Positions 57,660 to 64,000 of a DNA stretch of 64,000 nucleotides are shown one piece after another. Origin of the DNA: Adiantum capillus-veneris. Lineage: Eukaryota; Streptophyta; Polypodiopsida; Polypodiales; Pteridaceae. Below the pieces are notes generated by a model, which searched no databases, was not told where the DNA came from, and saw only the letters and a program-made list of their open reading frames with translations. Both the position numbers and the translations under genes were made by a program. Location: contig CM043959.1 in assembly GCA_014529385.2 (NCBI GenBank), positions 51,701,253-51,765,252 of the forward strand, read 5' to 3'. The number at the start of each line of letters is the position of its first letter. Within the stretch, counting starts at the first letter, position 1.

Positions 57660-59757
57660 CCGTCTCTGGACTCGTGTTAGTTTTCATTTTCTCTGTCTTT
57701 GGATTCTCTACAGCTTCCTTTGAGCTTGCACTCTTGTAGCTACTTGAACTGGTACGACATTTTCATTTTTCGAGCTATTGGTAGCTGAACAATTCCTGAG
57801 ATATTTGTTGTGATCTTTCTAATTTGGTTTGGGGTTTTTTGACAGTCAGGGATCAAGTGAATGACACCACAGTCAAGACAATAGGCATTTACCTGTGCAA
57901 TCTCCGTCTGAGGACATTGTTTGACCAAGTGGTTGTCACGGCTTTTGTGACAATCTAGTTGGGGAGCCTCTTCTTGCAATTTCTCTTGGTTGTAAACAAG
58001 CTCTGACCTAGCTAAGCCTCTATTCACAATGAATCACAATGTCTTTTCGTCCATCTCATATCTTCTTTCTTCAGGTCAAAACGTAGGAGGTGGAGGTTGT
58101 ACCGGCCGCATCACTCTATGTGTTTCTCTCATCTTCTGCCGCTTCGAAGGACAATACCCGCTTTGGTTGTTATAATACATTGTAGTTAGTACTAGCGCTT
58201 GTTTATTAGATGCTTCCATCATTGACGTGTATCTCATGTCTACAGGCATTCGAGCACTTGGCAGTAGAGGTTGTTGTCCTAAGACAGGTTGTGGCCTTGC
58301 AACTCCTACTGGACTTGTCGCATTCCTCGTAACATATATGGGTGGAGGAGGTGCTACCAGAATAGGCTGTACATATCTCTCCCTAGCATATTCCATGCTA
58401 TAGTAACACTCTTCCCTCATATGGTTTGTCCATTTTCTTTCAATTTTGCACACCACTTAAGCTCCGTTGTATATGCATTTATAAGAGGAGCTAACCTCTT
58501 GACCATTTCGTTAATAAATGTTTCTTGATTGATAAGTGTTGCTGGTTTTGCAATGGACTCACTATCTTTGAATCACTGTGCTGAGAGGATGTGTCATCTT
58601 GTTAACTCTTACAATCATTTTCTTTATATGTCTCACAATTATCCGCTAGATAAAGAGCTTCTTTCATCAATTCGTTTACTGTCAGGCTCCTTATCATATG
58701 CGGATCCTTTTGAAGACCCGCATGTCTCATTCCCTGGATAAAGATCATCATTAATCATGCTTGAGTAGGAAGTTCTACTCTTGGACATAACTTGACATAT
58801 CTCTTGAGTCATAATGCAGTTTTGCGCAAATTGCGAGACCGTATTGTGAGCTATGCCTTTCTGCGAGAATTCTTTTTGATAAATTCCTCAAACAACTTGT
58901 TTAGAGTCTCAAAATCACATCTTTCCATTGAGTCAAACCATGTACCTGCGTCATCTTCCAAAGTCAATTCAAATCCCACAAACTTGTGTTGCAAAATCCA
59001 AAACTTCCTATGCTTTAATTACTCAACTAAAAGCCGCTACGTGATCTCTTGGTTCTTTATATCTGGCGTATTTCCTGTTTACCCATTTCTGGATCTGGGA
59101 TGGTCTAACTCGTCGATTGTCCACAAGTCTAACAATAGACTCTCTCAATCCTTCATTTGCTTTAGGCCTTCTACTATGCGTAGGTTCTTTTTTGGAGGGA
59201 TTAGTTGTTCTCTTGGAGGTGGGTCCATTGGGGAGATTACCTTGAGGAGGTATGTCTGCCATCTCTGTGATCACTTCATCTCTCGTTATGGCTCTAGAAG
59301 GGAATCCAGGTGGCTCCCATTTTGGAATTCTTATAGGAATTCGCCTGTTTGGTGGAGGTGTCTATGGTCCTTCATTGACCAAATATCCACCTATGTCTAA
59401 TGCAACCCATAGATTTGTGCTTTCTACAACTCTATATTCATGTCCATACTTGTCAACAACTATAGACTTCCATTGATAGTCGACTCCATATGTACAAACA
59501 TATAAGAGCTTGTAATTGGTCAGCTCTTCTAGGTATGGCTCTGAGCACTTATAAAGATTGACCTCACTGCCGTCAACATATCTATACAGTCCTTCACTCT
59601 CATGACCTGTTATCCATACTCTTTCAACAAGCTTGGTCTTTATCAATTGCAAGTTTGGAAGATCCATTATGGGCGGATGTTCCTCTATTGCTTGAATTCC
59701 GAAGCTTGTATAAGCTAAGTTTGACTCTAAAGAGAACATGATCTTCGGGCTTAACAA
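57660..59757 (-). pseudogene. Gag-like gene with Cys/His knuckles, unit 2
   Basis: From about 59737 (MFSLESNLAYTSFGIQAIEE) it parallels unit 1: ITGHESEGLYRYVDGSEVN, the Arg/Pro linker at 59023-59274, a broken gag domain near 58800-59000, then EECYYSMEYARERYVQPILV (58076-58456). It also has a Cys/His segment at 57740-58027 (DCHKSRDNHLVKQCP, then YCLDCGVIHLIPDC), similar to tandem zinc knuckles. The last gag-like residues (LPPIEEFEARSQMNLEVE) run straight into the RT frame at about 57600. Several stops and shifts are present. Confidence 0.6.
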
Positions 59758-59909
59758 CTTGAGTGTGATGATGTAAGAAGGCTTATTCCAAAGTGTTCAA
59801 GTGCTTTGGTTAGGGAAAAGTCAAAACTATGTCCAAAACCACTCCCGTTTTCTCACAATTCTCTCAAATTGTCAGTTTTAGACACCGCTAACTTCCGGAT
59901 GAATTGTGA

Positions 59910-60005
59910 GGCCTTAAACAACGTTTTTTCGAGCACTAAACAACAATGAATGATCATAATTAAATAAGTTTTTATACCGAGCGAAACTTGCAAAGGAAAA
60001 AAAAG

Positions 60006-60082
<77 letters not shown>

Positions 60083-60625
60083 AAGGGGGTTTAACACCAT
60101 GTAAACACCAAATGCGTTTCTCTAGATTAGCTCATCAGTGGTGTAAAAACATGGAGGGAGGAGGGGATATAAGTTTTCGGCATGGTTCAAAATTATGTAC
60201 AAAGTACTACATTCAAGGGAGAAAGAAGGAAAGTTAAAGGTGAGTTTTACCAAACCCAAATTAATGGGAGGTACAAAAAAAGGGAGGGGTTTAGTAGGAG
60301 GTGCCCAAAACATTGGAGGGTAGTCTAAGATTATGAAGTTCTTTAAAGTATAAAGGCTTAGGAAGGTTTCTATCAGGGAAGTATACGAGGTGGAGCTAGC
60401 AAAAAAGAGGTACGTGAGGTGGAGCTAGCAAAAAGAGGTACCAAAATTTTGGCACGATTGGGTTTCTCCAAGAGAAGGAAACCAAGGTTTGGCGCATTAA
60501 GCCAACACACGATTGGTTTTGGAAGGTGGGCAAGCTCAGGATTAGTTTTAAAAAGCCTAAAGAGAGGTTTGTTGATGGAGAGGGAGAGGTTGAGTGTGCG
60601 AGTAAAAGGGGGCGCAATTTTTGGG
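59910..60625 (-). mobile_element. Tandem unit 3: truncated 3' end
   Basis: It contains the shared end, a (GA)n at 60008-60079 and the shared 3' block (tcatcagtggtgtaaaaaca..., gttgatggagagggagaggt) up to about 60605, then unrelated sequence. The RT and gag parts are absent. Confidence 0.75.
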
Positions 60626-60692
60626 TGAGCAATTTTTGGCGAGCGCTTTTTAAGAATCGGGCTAGCGGATTCCTAAAAAAGGGATAATCTAC

Positions 60693-60693
<1 letters not shown>

Positions 60694-60741
<48 letters not shown>
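60694..60741. repeat. (CT)n microsatellite
   Basis: About 48 bp of CT lie just right of the truncated third unit, opposite in strand to the (GA)n tracts of the units. Confidence 0.95.
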
Positions 60742-60743
<2 letters not shown>

Positions 60744-60842
60744 CAACTAAAATTTGATTGTCGGTTCACGGCCAACTTACATTCAAACAAAAACCACCAT
60801 GGATGCATTCAATACACTATTAATAAGACAAACAGAAGTTCC

Positions 60843-61222
60843 TTACACACAATTATGGTCTATTTCATATAGCAAACCCCAAATCCTTGTGTTCCATTGC
60901 ATCAAAAGTACATACATATGGGGGGGGGGGGGGGGGGGGGGGGATACATCATTGGTGAGGTGGATGAAAGAAGGGCGGTGGGGGGCCATATGCTCTGGGA
61001 GGAAACAATGGTCGTGCCAACGGGGGCAGTGCACCAAATGGTGGGGGAACTCCTCCAAATGGCAGAGGGTACGAAGTATATGTGGGGGGGCTGTAGGTAG
61101 TGAAAGAGGCAATGGATCAACTCCGAGCGGGGCCTCATATGTGGAGGCAATGAATGCACTGGGAGATGGTCCAGTTGCACGCCATGCCAAAACTGGGGCC
61201 GTGAAAGTGGGATACGGAGTTG
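60843..61222 (-). other. Pro-rich open segment, possible 3' part of the unknown gene
   Basis: Both minus-strand frames here are Pro-rich, and a 24-nt G run (60920-60943) encodes a Pro run. It follows the exon-like block ending at 61223, so it may be a C-terminal or 3' untranslated part. Confidence 0.25.
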
Positions 61223-62247
61223 CTAGTACCCACCCTGACTACTGAGTGGTGTCGGGAAAGGTGGCTCCAGCAGATGAAGTTGCTCTGTCACCTGCTTCGG
61301 TTTCTCAGTTACCTGAGCTCTGACACTCCTATGAAACATCAATGTCGAGCCTAAATCGGAAGGTAGGCGCTGAGGTGGCTCTAGACAAGCACTGAAAACT
61401 GACCAATCCTTCTCACAATTGATGCAATGCCTGTGTAGTAGTAAACATTGTGCTGCCAATGTCCCCACTTCTGCAAAACAATCCAACACAGCATCTCCCA
61501 TGTCTGTGAAGGTACCTAGTAGCCATCTACAAAAAAAAAGTAATCTTTAAATTTGTCACCTATAATTTTATAGGAACATGAAGAAAAACTTTTAAAAAGT
61601 TTCTACCACCTGGCAAATGCTGGACTCCTCTCAACACCTCTACGATAAGGCCTGCCCATAGATCAAGCATCCATTGTGTGGAATCTGAACCTAGTAGCTT
61701 CTCCCACAACATGTCCTCATCCGCAGAGAAGCCACGTACATTTGCTAGAATCTCTCCATCCGCTCGATCATACCTTAGAAGCCGACACCCACCCGTTCTA
61801 GGAGGTGAAAAAATGACCAACAACAAAGTACCAACCTACGAATAACAGTAAAACGTTGTTATTTTGAAATGCAAACATCGAAGTTACTATTCAATATCAA
61901 AACAAAAAATAACATACCCCCTCTACATAGTCCTAAACAATCGTGCAACTAGACCCCATCAGCTGTATGTACAATATCCTCAACAACTGGAAACGAGATC
62001 CCTCTGCCTTCGAAGTGACAATGGACAGATGTTCTGCACGAGATGTCTCCACAACCATGCCATCAACCAAAAGAAACTTGGTTGCCAGAAGGAATGCAAC
62101 ATCCACAAGCTCACTACCCCATTGGTTCCATAAAGGAACCCCACCCGTGCTAGCTGCATGTGGCCTAGTGTGTAAGGGAAAGGCCATGTACATCAAACAT
62201 ACGCCACCCAATCTCAAGCTGGGGTTCATCTGTCATCTGCCCTGTTC
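61223..62247 (-). pseudogene. Unknown multi-exon gene, 3' exons
   Basis: Three exon-like blocks have canonical borders. 61973-62247 (acceptor ctatcag, donor ATATT|gtacat) contains RLGGVCLMYMAFPLHTRPHA and WGSELVDVAFLLATKFLLVD. 61610-61836 (acceptor attcgtag, donor GCCAG|gtggta) contains GCRLLRYDRADGEILANVRG and LLGSDSTQWMLDLWAGLIVE. 61223-61526 (acceptor ttttgtag) contains VLDCFAEVGTLAAQCLLLHR and CEKDWSVFSACLEPPQRLP. Each is open across, but the junctions I infer do not keep one frame. Either the borders are wrong or the gene is decayed. I do not recognise a family. Confidence 0.45.
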
Positions 62248-62355
62248 CTGATAGAGAGCCCAAGAATCTACATAGTGATTGCATAGAATTGCATGCAATC
62301 TTTGTTAGCACTAAAATTGTGGACATAACTTTGATTGTAAATTAGCGTGGCTTAC

Positions 62356-63178
62356 CTTTCATTGCACAACACATCTGGAATAGCTTTTGCCAAGCACTTG
62401 ACACTAGCATGAACTGCAAGGTGGCATAACTCTACATGCATATCTGTATGTAGAAACATAAAATCAAATATATCTTTCAAGCAATGCTAAAGAGAACAAC
62501 ACAACATTAACCATTTTCACGTACCTGGAGGGTTTTCTCCCACAACTCTGGCCATGTCTGATAGGTCCTCTGCAGCCCTGCCATGTGATGGCATGGAGGG
62601 GACTCCTGGATGCCCCCTATTGGTCTTGGAGTGAAGGAAAGTGTCGGTACATTGTGGCTCATAGCACCAAGGCTATGAGCACTATCGCTGACTTCTACAG
62701 AATACTCCTCAACCATATGCTCGCTCTCACTATCACTGGAAACAATAGCCCTCTTCTTTCTCTTCCCACGTTGCCAGTCAGCTAACGGTGCTTGCGGGTC
62801 TTTCTTTGAGGCTTGTTTATTTTTGTCCGGTTTCTTTGATGTGTTTGGAGATAGAGCATCCTCTATCACAACGGCTTTCTTCCATGACGCAGTATGCTCC
62901 ACTATTAATTAAAAAAGAACAGTTATTGAGCCCATGTTGTATTGCAGCATGGCAAAGGTAAAAACTATATAGTATGATACCTATGTATAGCACCTCCTCT
63001 TCGGGTGGGTACTCCTTGTCCGGGTAGTCCAGCCACCAAGGACACTTGAGCCACACTCCCTTTGGCCGCAAGTCGTCTATCCACTCTTCAGGATATAAGC
63101 TCGTCTCCTCTATCTGACATGCACCATGCATCACTGGGGTGCTCGGGAATGGGGAAGACAAAAGCATCTCTCCACCAT
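62356..63178 (-). CDS. Unknown multi-exon gene, central exons (three, in frame)
   Basis: Exon 62981-63178 (acceptor gtcttgtag, donor ACATAG|gtatca) encodes MHGACQIEETSLYPEEWIDD, RPKGVWLKCPWWLDYPD and EYPPEEEVLYI. It joins in phase to 62512-62901 (acceptor ttaatag, donor AAAATG|gttaat), which has a basic, Ser/Asp-rich segment (WQRGKRKKRAIVSSDSESEH), a possible nuclear localisation signal, and WPELWEKTLQ. That joins in phase to 62356-62443 (acceptor acatacag, donor GAAAG|gtaagc: VELCHLAVHASVKCLAKAIP). Continuous frame across two introns argues for a real gene. I do not recognise the family; it could be a lineage-specific host gene or part of a transposon. Confidence 0.55.
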
Positions 63179-63268
63179 CTACAAGACAGACGACAATGTT
63201 TTGAGCCACCGAGAACAAGATTAGTGTATCCTACTACATTCTTAATTTGTCAATTAAAGATGTCAAAC

Positions 63269-63834
63269 CTGTACAACAAGCGTCGTGCCGTGCAAGCAAA
63301 GTGGGGTTGCTCTTCGGGATCCTTTGTGGACTTGATCCGAGCACTCCACTTCTTGAAGGCCTTGTCAAAGTGCTTCCGTCTGTATGTCAGTAATGTGTGG
63401 GCAAGTGTGCAACCATGCCTACCTTCAGCCTTCTCGTGTTGGATAACAACATTATGATTCTCGCCCTCCATTTTCTCGGCCATCTAAGGCACTCTCCTGC
63501 AACAAATAATAAGTCACAAGTTAGATTATCAAGAAATTGCTAGCTAGTGCACATAATCACGAAACCTAACCTTTTCAGTTGCCACCAATACACGTGATAT
63601 CGAAGCCATTGGATCCAGGCCTTCTCCGTCAACCCTATGCCATTCTTCTTCAAGGATGCATCACCACCTTGGAGCAAATCAATCAAGCGACACTTCTAGC
63701 AAAGGAAAAGCGAGACTTATTTTTTATTGCTACATAATAAAAAGAGAAAGATATCAAATGATTTAAATGACATTTACTTACTCTTTCGGGCTAATGCGTG
63801 CACGCGCAACCTCTACCACTCTCAAGGGTGTCAT
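63269..63834 (-). pseudogene. Unknown multi-exon gene, 5' exons with an in-frame TAG
   Basis: 63782-63834 begins with ATG (MTPLRVVEVARARISPK). 63571-63695 (acceptor tgctag, donor GAAAAG|gttagg) encodes CRLIDLLQGGDASLKKNGIG and TEKAWIQWLRYHVYWWQLK. It splices in phase to 63269-63496 (acceptor gttgcag), but that exon meets a TAG at 63484-63486 four codons in. The frame then continues (EGRHGCTLAHTLLTYRRKHF, DKAFKKWSARIKSTKDPEEQ). The junctions to the first exon and to the exon at 62981-63178 are each one base out of frame with canonical sites. Translation could instead begin at the ATG at 63483. Confidence 0.45.
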
Positions 63835-63876
63835 TTTGGTGGCCTTCTCGCCTCAACCTGTAAATGATATACATTT

Positions 63877-63999
63877 CTAGAAAAAATCGTTGCCATTCTT
63901 TGGATTTGCAATGGTGGCTATCTCAAGTCCTTTGCGCGTGAAATATTGCTCAGTTTGAGATAGCGCTAGATTGATGCTTTCCTCGTATGCATTAGGTGC
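63877..63999 (-). other. Open segment running off the right edge
   Basis: The minus strand stays open from the edge to a TAG at 63877-63879, with a protein-like composition (LALSQTEQYFTRKGLEIATI). It could be the end of another gene or a further exon. No family recognised. Confidence 0.3.
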
Positions 64000-64000
64000 C

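Larger units (their letters stand above)
55941..59909 (-). mobile_element. Tandem unit 2: gag-like gene plus Penelope-like RT, ending in (GA)n
   Basis: Same organisation as unit 1 but longer. The (GA)n lies at 56021-56071, the shared 3' block to about 56700, the RT at 56392-57659, the gag-like region at 57660-59757, and the shared end to about 59909. It keeps the ~0.9-kb segment that unit 1 lacks. Confidence 0.7.

Noticed and set aside
60897-61245. Gly-rich plus-strand frames
   Set aside because: They arise from the poly-G run and lie opposite the minus-strand exon series.

Overview
The window looks like a gene-poor, transposon-swollen stretch of a large land-plant nuclear genome. The evidence is a spliced nuclear gene whose first exon reads like a plastid transit peptide, chromodomain-type Ty3/Gypsy elements primed by initiator tRNA-Met, a Ty1/Copia element, CACTA, pogo and LINE remnants, Penelope-like reverse transcriptases, and very many (GA)n, (GT)n and poly-G tracts. 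Introns of several to twenty kilobases and Penelope-like elements fit a fern or another large-genome non-seed plant. That is an inference; nothing here names the species.

Left third (1-29.4 kb): one host gene on the minus strand, encoding a chloroplast trigger-factor-like (TIG) chaperone. Five exons can be placed: 28992-29261 with transit peptide, 21679-21762, 21412-21540, 961-1144 and 764-854. One short exon between the third and fourth of these was not found, and the 3' half lies beyond the left edge. Its introns hold nested transposons: a nearly complete Gypsy element on the plus strand (3881-11891) with a target duplication; a deleted Gypsy element on the minus strand (11981-17831) and a solo LTR of the same family (3248-3796); a LINE remnant (17.9-19.9 kb); and a third Gypsy remnant (22.0-28.0 kb) interrupted by a short non-autonomous LTR element (24.5-26.7 kb). 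The host promoter side carries a G-box and an I-box.

Middle (29.4-43 kb): simple-repeat-rich DNA, a Copia element truncated at its 3' end (31.4-35.8 kb) inserted into a decayed pogo/Tigger-type transposase (35.8-37.3 kb), and a truncated CACTA transposase (39.2-40.3 kb). Long GA microsatellites follow.

Right (43-61 kb): a full-length but inactivated minus-strand Gypsy chromovirus (43022-51643) with a 6-bp target duplication. After it come more than two tandem units, each with a retroviral-type gag-like gene followed by a Penelope-like reverse transcriptase and ending in a (GA)n tract. This gag plus Penelope arrangement is the most unusual structure in the window.

Far right (61.2-64 kb): a multi-exon minus-strand gene of unknown function. 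Its central exons splice cleanly in frame, while flanking junctions are out of frame and one in-frame stop is present. No tRNA or rRNA gene and no CRISPR array was seen.
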